NCBI GenBank assembly: GCA_030616195.1
Contig: JAUWXW010000135.1
Coordinates: 1 to 5,540, forward strand
Direction: 5' to 3'
DNA from: Chloroflexota bacterium
GTDB taxonomy: Bacteria > Chloroflexota > Dehalococcoidia > RBG-13-53-26
DNA length: 5,540 nucleotides
Shown here in pieces: positions 1 through 5,540 of the stretch. The notes under the pieces are model-generated. The model was not told where the DNA came from. It saw only the letters and a program-made list of their open reading frames with translations, and did not search any database. Each line of letters opens with the position of its first letter. Within the stretch, counting starts at the first letter, position 1. The translations under genes were made by a program, and so were the position numbers.

Positions 1-1030
1 TCTCGATGCCCACCTCTTCTACTGCCTGCCGCAAGACCTCAAAAAGAGAAAGCCCCTCCAAGAATCCACCATAGTAAGATCCGCCCATATCTTCAGGACT
101 TGCCCCAGGGTGGTACCTATCAATGAACTCTTTGATGAAAGCCACTGCAGCATTTTCTTCACCCCACCACGAAGCTATCATGGTGGTGATGTACCCATCA
201 AGATTCTCCCAGCCAACACTCTCCTGTAAGAACTCATAGAAGCCGAAACTGCTGCACCCACCGAGCAACTGGGCATCATACCCCTTGTCGCGGTAACCTT
301 TGATAAAATAGGACCCCTGGATATTTTTCGCATATATATAGTCGCAGTCTTTGAGCTTCTCTACCTCACCACCACAGCTCATTGTGCCCACAGGAGTCAG
401 GGAAGCGCCAACATAGTCAAACTCATCCGGATGAGCCTGGCAATACTCCTCTATTGCCGCGTCTATCTCTATTCCTTCGGGCTGCATCCAATCGTAATAC
501 CCAATCTTAGGGATTCGCTGCGTATCGTCCCAGTGGTTTTCGCTGACCCATTTGAGGAGGGTTTTCACCTCAGGCTTGGAAGGGATGGAAATGACAAATA
601 CCCATCCCGGAGGCTCCATGGCAGCCTCGCTGTATAGGTAGGTAACTATCGGGATCCTATCTCTCTCTGCGGAGGGTTTTATTGTCTCCGACCCCCCTGG
701 TAGACTGGTGAGGATTAGGTCTGCCCCCCGCTCTTTACACCAATCATAGCCAGGTACGTACCTGGCAGGCTCCATGCGAGTATCATAGCTCACTAGTCGC
801 AGTTTGGCGCCAGGTATTCGCCCCTTCTCATTGTAATACTTGACAAGATCCTCTATGCTCTGGTACAGGGGGAAAATTGCCGGCCCGCCTGGGCCGGTAA
901 AATCCGTCAAGAAGCCTATGGTGATAGTCCGCTCCTCCTTTTCCTCTTCCTCGCCACAACCGAAAGAAAGTGGCACCAACAGAACCAGGACCAAAAGACC
1001 ACCCACAGCCCTTTTCCAGTTACGCCTCAT
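1..1030 (-). CDS. ABC transporter substrate-binding lipoprotein, Liv/Peripla_BP_6 type (3' end outside window)
   Basis: The reading frame is open on the minus strand from ATG at 1030 to the window edge, giving 343 codons without a stop. The protein begins MRRNWKRAVGG, followed by a hydrophobic run and LSFGC, which makes Cys25 the probable lipidated residue. A short acidic linker (GEEEEKEE) precedes TITIGFLTDFTGPGG, the usual first strand and ligand loop of type I periplasmic binding proteins of the LivJ/LivK and amide/urea-binding group. Later segments fit the same fold: GADLILTSLPGG (domain 1), PKIGYYDW near the hinge into domain 2, and DCDYIYAKNIQGS. Family members usually run to about 400 residues, so roughly 50-80 C-terminal residues are missing. 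The role would be to capture a small organic solute outside the membrane and deliver it to a Liv-type permease. No permease or ATPase gene is visible, and none lies upstream because the next gene is divergent. The ligand cannot be told from sequence. The start is supported by a strong ribosome binding site and the signal peptide. Family call is firm; substrate unknown. Confidence 0.9.
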   Translation of the reverse strand, partial: MRRNWKRAVGGLLVLVLLVPLSFGCGEEEEKEERTITIGFLTDFTGPGGPAIFPLYQSIEDLVKYYNEKGRIPGAKLRLVSYDTRMEPARYVPGYDWCKERGADLILTSLPGGSETIKPSAERDRIPIVTYLYSEAAMEPPGWVFVISIPSKPEVKTLLKWVSENHWDDTQRIPKIGYYDWMQPEGIEIDAAIEEYCQAHPDEFDYVGASLTPVGTMSCGGEVEKLKDCDYIYAKNIQGSYFIKGYRDKGYDAQLLGGCSSFGFYEFLQESVGWENLDGYITTMIASWWGEENAAVAFIKEFIDRYHPGASPEDMGGSYYGGFLEGLSLFEVLRQAVEEVGIE

Positions 1031-1035
1031 GTTTT

Positions 1036-1043
1036 ACCTCCTT
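1036..1043 (-). promoter_or_regulatory. Strong Shine-Dalgarno site of the binding-protein gene
   Basis: Read on the minus strand the sequence is AAGGAGGT, a full match to the anti-Shine-Dalgarno sequence, five bases before the ATG at 1030. It fixes the start of the lipoprotein gene and suggests efficient translation. Confidence 0.9.
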
Positions 1044-1127
1044 CTGCTCCCGAAAGAGAAGTTACTCTCTCTGCTCTGTCACAGGTATGTGCGTCGTCAG
1101 CAACACTGGCACAAGCCTGTAACGGAC

Positions 1128-1156
1128 ACTCTAATTAGCTGAGCTTCTTTTGTCAA
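1128..1156 (-). promoter_or_regulatory. Sigma70-type promoter for the binding-protein gene
   Basis: On the minus strand there is a perfect -35 box TTGACA (1156-1151), then a 17-base spacer, then TAGAGT (1133-1128), which matches TATAAT at four of six positions. Transcription would begin near 1120, leaving an untranslated leader of about 90 bases before the ATG at 1030. That leader has only a weak AGAGA/TCTCT hairpin close to the ribosome binding site and no riboswitch I recognise. Identified by consensus match only. Confidence 0.65.
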
Positions 1157-1224
1157 GCCCTCTCAGCGTCCGGTTGTACTCCTTTCTAGCTTGCAATGCT
1201 TGCCGCTTTTGCTGACGTCCAATA

Positions 1225-1246
1225 CAAAAAGGCCCCAGAGGGGGCT
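1225..1246 (-). terminator. Probable rho-independent terminator reading on the minus strand
   Basis: On the minus strand GCCCC (1245-1241), a four-base loop CTCT, and GGGGC (1236-1232) form a five-pair all-GC stem. It is followed by CTTTTTGT (1231-1224), the classic stem plus U-run. It lies upstream of the binding-protein promoter, so it does not end that gene. It would stop minus-strand transcripts arriving from the antisense strand of the GH5 gene, or be a relic of a lost minus-strand gene. The stem is short, which lowers confidence. Confidence 0.5.
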
Positions 1247-1255
1247 CCTGGGCGG

Positions 1256-1271
1256 CGGGGGTCACCCCCCG
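1256..1271. repeat. GC-rich hairpin beside the minus-strand terminator
   Basis: CGGGGG (1256-1261), loop TCAC, then CCCCCG (1266-1271) forms a six-pair perfect inverted repeat. It sits ten bases from the terminator stem at 1232-1245. On the minus strand the two hairpins follow each other in the order hairpin, terminator, U-run, an arrangement also seen in attenuator leaders. No U-run follows this hairpin itself. Confidence 0.5.
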
Positions 1272-1346
1272 GTGTGGCCTGGTTGCCGGTTAATGGGGCT
1301 TTCATGTGCGGACTGCGGTTCGAGATTTTTGGACTTGTTAGATGCC

Positions 1347-1376
1347 TTGACAGCCAGCGGGCAGGGGCTTTAACAT
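1347..1376 (+). promoter_or_regulatory. Sigma70-type promoter for the GH5 gene
   Basis: A perfect -35 box TTGACA (1347-1352), an 18-base spacer, and TAACAT (1371-1376, four of six matches to TATAAT) lie just ahead of the hydrolase gene. Transcription would begin near 1383. That leaves only about 10 bases before the ATG at 1393 but about 43 before the ATG at 1426, which supports the later start. Found by consensus match only. Confidence 0.55.
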
Positions 1377-1425
1377 AGCCGCATCAATCGATATGGGAAA
1401 TCCCGGCTTAAGGTCTCGACAAGCC

Positions 1426-3411
1426 ATGATCAGTCCAAAGCGCTTCAAATTCAAACGGATCACGATTGTATTGATTGCTCTATGCGCACTTGTCATTCTC
1501 AGTTGTGTGAGTGAATCGCCGGGCCAGACCGTTACCACGGATGGAATATGGCTCAAAGACAATCTTGGCCGTACGCTGATCCTTCACGGCGTGAACCTCG
1601 GTGGGTCTACCAAGGTGCCTGCTCATCCAAACGGGGCCACGCATATTCGGGAGGGATTCTTCGACTACGAAGATGTGTCTTTCGTGGGGCGGCCTTTTCC
1701 CCTTGAGGAAGCTGACGAACATTTCGCCCGTCTTCGTGAGTGGGGGCTGAACTTGGTGCGGTTTCTCGTCACCTGGGAAGCGGTGGAACATGCCGGGCCG
1801 GGGCAATACGACGAGGAATACCTCGACTATGTACGCGCCATCGTTGAGAAAGCTGGAGAGTACGGAATCAGCGTCTTTATTGATCCTCACCAAGATGCTT
1901 GGAATCGGTGGACAGGGGGAGATGGGGCTCCGGCTTGGACCCTGGAGAAGACCGGAATCGACATCACCAGGTTGCATGAGACAGGGGCGGCCATTGTGCA
2001 CCAACTTTGCGGGGACCCCTTTCCGCACATGATCTGGCCGACCAATCACACCAAACTCGCAGCAGCCACCATGTTCACCTTATTCTTCGCCGGCAATGAG
2101 TTCGCTCCCAACACTGAAGTTGATGGAGTGCCGGTTCAAGAATATCTTCAAAGTCACTACATCAACGCCATCAGCAAAGTCGCGGAGCGCCTTGCGGACC
2201 TTCCGAACGTCATTGGCTATGACTCAATGAACGAGCCAGGAGGTGGGTTCATTGGGCTTCCTGATTTGGACGCCTGGGATACGCTGCTCACCCACGGCCT
2301 TATGCCCACACCGGCTCAGGCGATCCTGGGCAGTTCACATCCGCAGGAAGTGGCGTTATGGGCCTTTGACGGTTCGATGTTTGTACGGGAGGGTACTGCA
2401 ACCATGAATCCCGGGGGGATTTCTATCTGGAAGGAAGGGTTCGAAGATGTTTGGAAGGCCAACGGGGTTTGGACAGACGAGGGAGGTGAACCCCGAATAT
2501 TGCGTCCGGACCATTTTGCATCGGTGAATGGACATACGGCGAAATTCGAAACAGATTTCCTGAAGCCTTTCCTGTTGCGTTACATTGAGAAGATTCGAAG
2601 TGTCGATCCTGATGCCATAGTATTTATCGAAAGCGGTGGGGAGCTTCCAGGTGTTATCCCTTGGGGGGGGAATGATCCGCCTCATGTAGTGTACGCGCCA
2701 CATTGGTACGATGGCATGACAATGGTTGCCAAGCACTACAATCCGGAGTATAACGTCAGGACTTATCCGAGGGTAGAGTTCGTGTTTGGGGCGAAGAATG
2801 TGCAGGCGCTGTTTGAGCAACACTTGGGAGAACTGAAGAAGCGAGCCACTAACGTGGGTCCCGGGATGCCGACCTTGATCGGCGAGTTTGGTCTTCCGTT
2901 CAATTTGGATGGGGGGGAATCCTATCGTACGGGCAACTTTGAGGTGCAAACGCAGGCGCTGGCCAGCTATCTGCAGGCGATGGACACTCACCTGCTCAGC
3001 TACACGCTATGGGTTTACACTGCCGACAATACGAACGAACGCGGTGACCAGTGGAACGCAGAGGATTTTTCCATTTTCAGCCGGGACCAGCAGACCGATC
3101 CGGAGGATATACATTCAGGGGGAAGAGCGCTTGAGGCCATCGTTCGTCCGTACGCTCGCGCCACCGCGGGAGAACCTCTGCGTATGAGCTTCGATGTATC
3201 GACGCGAATCTTCGAGTTTGAGTTTCTTTCTGATCCTAGCATAGACGCCCCGACCGAAGTGTTTGTCCCTAGTTTTCAATATCCCGGGGGATATTCGGTC
3301 GAACTTTCGGACGGGCGTTTTGAGAAAGATGGAGAATCGCAGACCCTGAGAGTTTTCCATCCCGAAGAAGGGAGCCTGAAAATCGTGCTTCGTCTTCTGC
3401 CTTCAGACTGA
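1426..3411 (+). CDS. Secreted lipoprotein glycoside hydrolase family 5, resembling fungal steryl-beta-glucosidase/glucocerebrosidase (GH5_12-like)
   Basis: A complete gene of 661 residues from the ATG at 1426 (672 from an ATG at 1393). I prefer 1426: AAGGT lies 11 bases ahead, and the protein then opens with a basic stretch (KRFKFKR), a hydrophobic core and the lipobox VILSC, making Cys27 the lipid anchor. In this numbering, GH5 TIM-barrel landmarks run in order: LILHGVNLGGSTK near the N terminus, FVGRPFPLEEA, NLVRF (Arg112), DPHQD (153-157), GYDSMNEPGGG with acid/base Glu270, APHWYDG (His426), IGEFGLPF with nucleophile Glu487, and WVYTADN (Trp529) before GDQWNAEDFS. The last 95 or so residues (from about 567, GRALEAIVRPYA) match the small beta domain that closes this group. 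Both catalytic glutamates are present, so the enzyme should be active. Expected role: removing glucose from a steryl or sphingolipid glucoside at the cell surface; endoglycoceramidase activity is an alternative. Family is certain, subfamily likely, substrate inferred. It is the only gene between its promoter and a possible terminator. Confidence 0.9.
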   Translation: MISPKRFKFKRITIVLIALCALVILSCVSESPGQTVTTDGIWLKDNLGRTLILHGVNLGGSTKVPAHPNGATHIREGFFDYEDVSFVGRPFPLEEADEHFARLREWGLNLVRFLVTWEAVEHAGPGQYDEEYLDYVRAIVEKAGEYGISVFIDPHQDAWNRWTGGDGAPAWTLEKTGIDITRLHETGAAIVHQLCGDPFPHMIWPTNHTKLAAATMFTLFFAGNEFAPNTEVDGVPVQEYLQSHYINAISKVAERLADLPNVIGYDSMNEPGGGFIGLPDLDAWDTLLTHGLMPTPAQAILGSSHPQEVALWAFDGSMFVREGTATMNPGGISIWKEGFEDVWKANGVWTDEGGEPRILRPDHFASVNGHTAKFETDFLKPFLLRYIEKIRSVDPDAIVFIESGGELPGVIPWGGNDPPHVVYAPHWYDGMTMVAKHYNPEYNVRTYPRVEFVFGAKNVQALFEQHLGELKKRATNVGPGMPTLIGEFGLPFNLDGGESYRTGNFEVQTQALASYLQAMDTHLLSYTLWVYTADNTNERGDQWNAEDFSIFSRDQQTDPEDIHSGGRALEAIVRPYARATAGEPLRMSFDVSTRIFEFEFLSDPSIDAPTEVFVPSFQYPGGYSVELSDGRFEKDGESQTLRVFHPEEGSLKIVLRLLPSD

Positions 3412-3444
3412 TCTTGTCGAAGTGGAAACGGGCAAGACTGTTTT
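3412..3444 (+). terminator. Possible weak rho-independent terminator after the GH5 gene
   Basis: Immediately after the TGA stop, TCTTGTC (3412-3418) can pair with GGCAAGA (3431-3437) over seven positions, one of them a G-U wobble. The loop is 12 bases, and CTG then TTTT (3441-3444) follow. The stem is not GC-rich and the U-run is only four bases, so termination would be partial at best. Confidence 0.35.
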
Positions 3445-3538
3445 GACACCCAAGTACGAAAGAGCGAAACGCAAAGTCGGAGTCCGCAAATCTTCCGAGT
3501 ACGGGACTCAAAATATAAAGTTGGGAGGGGGGCTGCCG

Positions 3539-3570
3539 AGCGCCGGGAAACGCGCCATAGTAGCGCCGGG
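3539..3570 (+). repeat. Nine-base direct repeat in the intergenic gap
   Basis: AGCGCCGGG occurs at 3539-3547 and again at 3562-3570, with 23 bases between starts, roughly two helical turns. It lies 50-80 bases upstream of the promoter of the HyuB-like gene. It could be a pair of regulator half-sites, or chance in a locally GC-rich patch. Confidence 0.3.
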
Positions 3571-3616
3571 GCGAAAAATGAAGCAAGAACCATGCCTGCA
3601 ATTCTAACTCACAAGG

Positions 3617-3625
3617 TGGTACAAT
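3617..3625 (+). promoter_or_regulatory. Extended -10 promoter for the HyuB-like gene
   Basis: TGGTACAAT combines the TGn extension with TACAAT, a five-of-six match to TATAAT. There is no good -35 box at the expected distance, which is normal for extended -10 promoters. Transcription would start near 3632, about 60 bases before the ATG at 3691. This suggests the gene is expressed separately from the hydrolase upstream. Confidence 0.5.
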
Positions 3626-3680
3626 AATTGGGGCGTAGGTCATGCGCCTTCGTGACGACAAAGCCGTGATTTTGTTCGGA

Positions 3681-3686
3681 AGGAGG
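3681..3686 (+). promoter_or_regulatory. Shine-Dalgarno site of the HyuB-like gene
   Basis: AGGAGG, within GGAAGGAGG, sits four bases before the ATG at 3691. It is the strongest ribosome binding site in the plus-strand half of the window and fixes this start. Confidence 0.85.
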
Positions 3687-3690
3687 CTAA

Positions 3691-5540
3691 ATGGGCATAT
3701 GCTATCAGGGTAAGAAACTAAAGGAAGCTGTCGACGAGAAGGAGCGGCTCTTTAGCGAAACCGATCATGCTTACGGCCTGAAGCGACTTGAGTTAGTAGA
3801 AGGCGATCCGGCCAAATTCATGAGGTTTCAGATGAGGTTGGTGGCCGCCTGCATAAATGTTAGAGAAATGGCCAAGCTGATATCGGCGAATCCCATGTCC
3901 ATGGTTCAGGGCGAGTTGCTTTTCTTGTTCGCCAATGCCGAGGGAGATGCTACGTGCGCATCCTATGGACTGGCCGGTCATATTCAGGCGCTTCCCTTTA
4001 TGATCCGTTCCCTAGCCCAGTTGGGTTTTGAGGAAGACCCGGGGATCAATGTGGGGGACATATTCTCCACCAATGACCCCATGTACGGGGCTCCCCACAA
4101 CGCAGACTGTTATACCTTGGTTCCTGTGTTCTACAAGGATGAGTTGATCGGCTGGACAGTGGGGCTAAACCATATTACCGACGTTGGCGGCCTACAGCCT
4201 GGCGGTCTGGGTGTCATTTCGCCCAGTGTGTTCACCGACGGGTTTACCTATCCACCCACCAAGACTGGGGCCAATTTCAAGCAGCATAAATGGTGGGAAT
4301 TACACTGGAAGAGGCGGACGCGCACCGAAGCCTTCAACATCCTGGATGACAAAATGAGGGCTGCCGGGGCGGTGGCGCTACACGACCGGGTTCTCGAGAT
4401 TGCTGAGGAGTTTGGCATTGATTACTTCCGCCAGGGTCTCAGGGAAATCATAGAGAGGGAGAGACGTCTGCTAGTGGAGCGGATAAGGACTCTGGCCGTC
4501 CCGGGGAAATATCACTACCTTTTCCTTGACACGGTAAGATACAAAGGCGTGGTGGGCAAGCTATTTGCCAGCTCCAACAGGAACTGGCTTATTCACCTGC
4601 CTGTGGAATTTCATGTCCGCCCTGAAGGCAACCTCTCTATGGACATGGAGGGCTTGACCAGTGAAGACGATTTCCACTGCAATTCCTACGAGCCTTCGGT
4701 AAGAATGAATAGCTCAATGGGCGCCTGGCCAATGTTTGCCCATACCGTCACCCTCAACACCGCGCTGTACTATATGACATCCTGGAACTTCCCTCCCGGC
4801 AGCATGTTCAACCCGCAAAATCCCTTTGCTGGCACGGTCATGGGCCTGGCTGAAAGCGGCAAACTCAACATGATGTACCACACTTGCCTCAGCTACTCAT
4901 ATTTTGCCAGAGGCTATCTGGAGGAATGTATGGCCCAAGACGCCGCCGGCATCGGTTACGGGCTATCCGGTGTGATGGCTGACGGTTTTCGATGGGCCGG
5001 CGGTGACATGAGCCTCATCACCTGCTGGAGTTGCAGCGCCTTTCCATATAGAGACGGCGACATTGCTGGATACTGCACACCGAACCCGGCGGCGGACCAG
5101 GGAGAGACCGAGCTGGGTGAGTTCCTGCAGCCAACTAACCTGAACATAGGCAAGAAGCTGGTGCCCAATTATTGCGGCCACGGCAAGTTTAGAGGCGGAA
5201 ATGGAATAGGTATCTGTCAGTTGATTGTTGACCCGGGGCAGGCTCTAACCATAGCCACTTTTGCTGCTACCGGCGGGATGGGTCGGGCTGCCATCGGTAT
5301 GTGTGGCGGCTATCCGGGGCCAAACGATGTCGTCGTACTCGCCCACGATACCAACATGAGACAACTTCTGAAGGAGGGCAAAACCTATCCCAGGGATTTC
5401 GTTGAGATAAGGGAGTGGCTCAAGGAAGGCAACCTGAAGGCGGGGAGTGTGGAGGCCTTCAAAGGTCCCACACCCAACATTCCCTGCAAGGACGGAGATC
5501 TGTATGCCACTGCTTCAGCAGCCATGGGCGGCTGGGGCGA
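3691..5540 (+). CDS. Hydantoinase B/oxoprolinase family protein, resembling acetone/acetophenone carboxylase alpha subunit (3' end outside window)
   Basis: The frame is open for 616 codons from ATG 3691 to the window edge. Hydantoinase-B (HyuB) landmarks are clear: GDIFSTNDPMYGAPHNAD (N128-D139), then WTVGLNHITDVGGLQPGG (His161, Asp164), FTYPPTKTG, and in the C-terminal half CGHGKFRGGNGIG (about 496-508) and GGYPG (539-543). The last visible residues, AMGGWG, are probably the start of the glycine-rich motif that reads GGGGYGDPLERDP in the family. HGK(Y/F)RGG plus a length beyond 616 residues fits acetone-carboxylase alpha subunits (over 700 residues) better than short N-methylhydantoinase B proteins (500-600). 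Such enzymes act in the cytoplasm with a HyuA-like ATP-binding beta subunit, here by carboxylating a ketone or opening a cyclic amide. From memory of the acetone carboxylase structure, HxxD supplies two ligands of the catalytic Mn; His161 and Asp164 match this. No partner gene lies upstream, so it should be downstream. There is no signal peptide. Family certain; substrate not determinable. Confidence 0.88.
   Translation, partial: MGICYQGKKLKEAVDEKERLFSETDHAYGLKRLELVEGDPAKFMRFQMRLVAACINVREMAKLISANPMSMVQGELLFLFANAEGDATCASYGLAGHIQALPFMIRSLAQLGFEEDPGINVGDIFSTNDPMYGAPHNADCYTLVPVFYKDELIGWTVGLNHITDVGGLQPGGLGVISPSVFTDGFTYPPTKTGANFKQHKWWELHWKRRTRTEAFNILDDKMRAAGAVALHDRVLEIAEEFGIDYFRQGLREIIERERRLLVERIRTLAVPGKYHYLFLDTVRYKGVVGKLFASSNRNWLIHLPVEFHVRPEGNLSMDMEGLTSEDDFHCNSYEPSVRMNSSMGAWPMFAHTVTLNTALYYMTSWNFPPGSMFNPQNPFAGTVMGLAESGKLNMMYHTCLSYSYFARGYLEECMAQDAAGIGYGLSGVMADGFRWAGGDMSLITCWSCSAFPYRDGDIAGYCTPNPAADQGETELGEFLQPTNLNIGKKLVPNYCGHGKFRGGNGIGICQLIVDPGQALTIATFAATGGMGRAAIGMCGGYPGPNDVVVLAHDTNMRQLLKEGKTYPRDFVEIREWLKEGNLKAGSVEAFKGPTPNIPCKDGDLYATASAAMGGWG

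Larger units (their letters stand above)
1031..1425. other. Divergent intergenic regulatory region
   Basis: This gap of almost 400 bases separates the two divergent lipoprotein genes. It contains no convincing gene. The short open frames on both strands lack ribosome binding sites and recognisable protein features. It holds a promoter for each flanking gene, both with a perfect TTGACA -35 box, and between them a cluster of GC-rich hairpins at 1225-1271. The rest (about 1157-1224 and 1272-1346) shows nothing I can name. Confidence 0.7.

Noticed and set aside
1250..1275. Resemblance of the minus-strand GGGGGGTGACCCCC segment ahead of a terminator to a T-box antiterminator.
   Set aside because: The core UGGNACC of T-box RNAs is absent, no specifier stem is visible, and the terminator is upstream of a separate promoter rather than of a synthetase or amino acid gene.
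1186..1305. Minus-strand open frame of 39 codons spanning the GC-rich hairpins, which could be a leader peptide.
   Set aside because: There is no ribosome binding site before its ATG, and its Pro/Gly/Ala-rich product simply reflects the hairpin bases. The terminator falls inside it.
1480..2049. Long minus-strand open frame opposite the GH5 gene.
   Set aside because: It is the antisense shadow of a gene whose plus-strand product has clear catalytic motifs. The minus product has no recognisable fold or signal. The same holds for the minus frames at 2356-2991 and 3269-3661.
3443..3471. TTGACA at 3443-3448 as a possible promoter for the HyuB-like gene.
   Set aside because: No acceptable -10 box lies 16-18 bases downstream (GAAACG occupies the place), whereas a good extended -10 is present at 3617-3625.
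3480..3509. Inverted repeat GAGTCC (3480-3485) / GGACTC (3504-3509) as a terminator.
   Set aside because: Only six pairs close an 18-base loop and no T-run follows; an A-rich stretch follows instead. It is likely chance.
3422..3607. Plus-strand open frame of 61 codons in the gap after the GH5 gene.
   Set aside because: It has no ribosome binding site, no recognisable motif, and a composition like random intergenic sequence.

Overview
The window is bacterial. It has Shine-Dalgarno-led genes, sigma70-like promoters, lipoprotein signal peptides and no introns. It carries three protein genes in a divergent layout. Two of them run off the window edges, so their ends are not visible. Base composition is moderate (neither AT- nor GC-rich by eye). 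A Liv-type solute-binding lipoprotein close to an acetone-carboxylase/hydantoinase-B-like gene is the kind of content seen in metabolically versatile environmental bacteria such as uncultured Chloroflexota or Desulfobacterota. That placement is a guess; nothing here fixes the phylum.

Region by region: (1) 1-1030, minus strand: the N-terminal 343 residues of a branched-chain-amino-acid-type ABC transporter substrate-binding lipoprotein, with a strong ribosome binding site and a well-formed promoter. (2) About 1031-1425: a divergent regulatory region. It holds one TTGACA-type promoter for each flanking gene and, between them, two very GC-rich hairpins. One hairpin reads as a minus-strand rho-independent terminator. 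(3) 1426-3411, plus strand: a complete secreted lipoprotein glycoside hydrolase of family 5. It resembles the fungal steryl-glucosidase/glucocerebrosidase group (EGCrP-like, GH5_12) and includes the C-terminal beta domain. (4) 3412-3690: an intergenic gap with a weak terminator hairpin after the hydrolase and an extended -10 promoter before the next gene. (5) 3691 to the window end, plus strand: the first 616 residues of a HyuB-family protein that most resembles the alpha subunit of acetone/acetophenone carboxylases.

The genes do not form one operon: the first is divergent, and the third appears to have its own promoter. A shared theme is possible but inferred: uptake of a small organic solute (binding protein), release of glucose from an extracellular glycolipid or sterol glycoside (GH5), and ATP-dependent activation of a ketone-like or cyclic amide substrate (HyuB-like). 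The HyuA-like beta subunit and any small gamma subunit of the carboxylase, and the permease/ATPase genes of the transporter, would have to lie outside the window. I see no CRISPR array, tRNA, rRNA, insertion sequence or phage gene. The most unusual element is the fungal-type GH5 enzyme in a bacterial lipoprotein setting.
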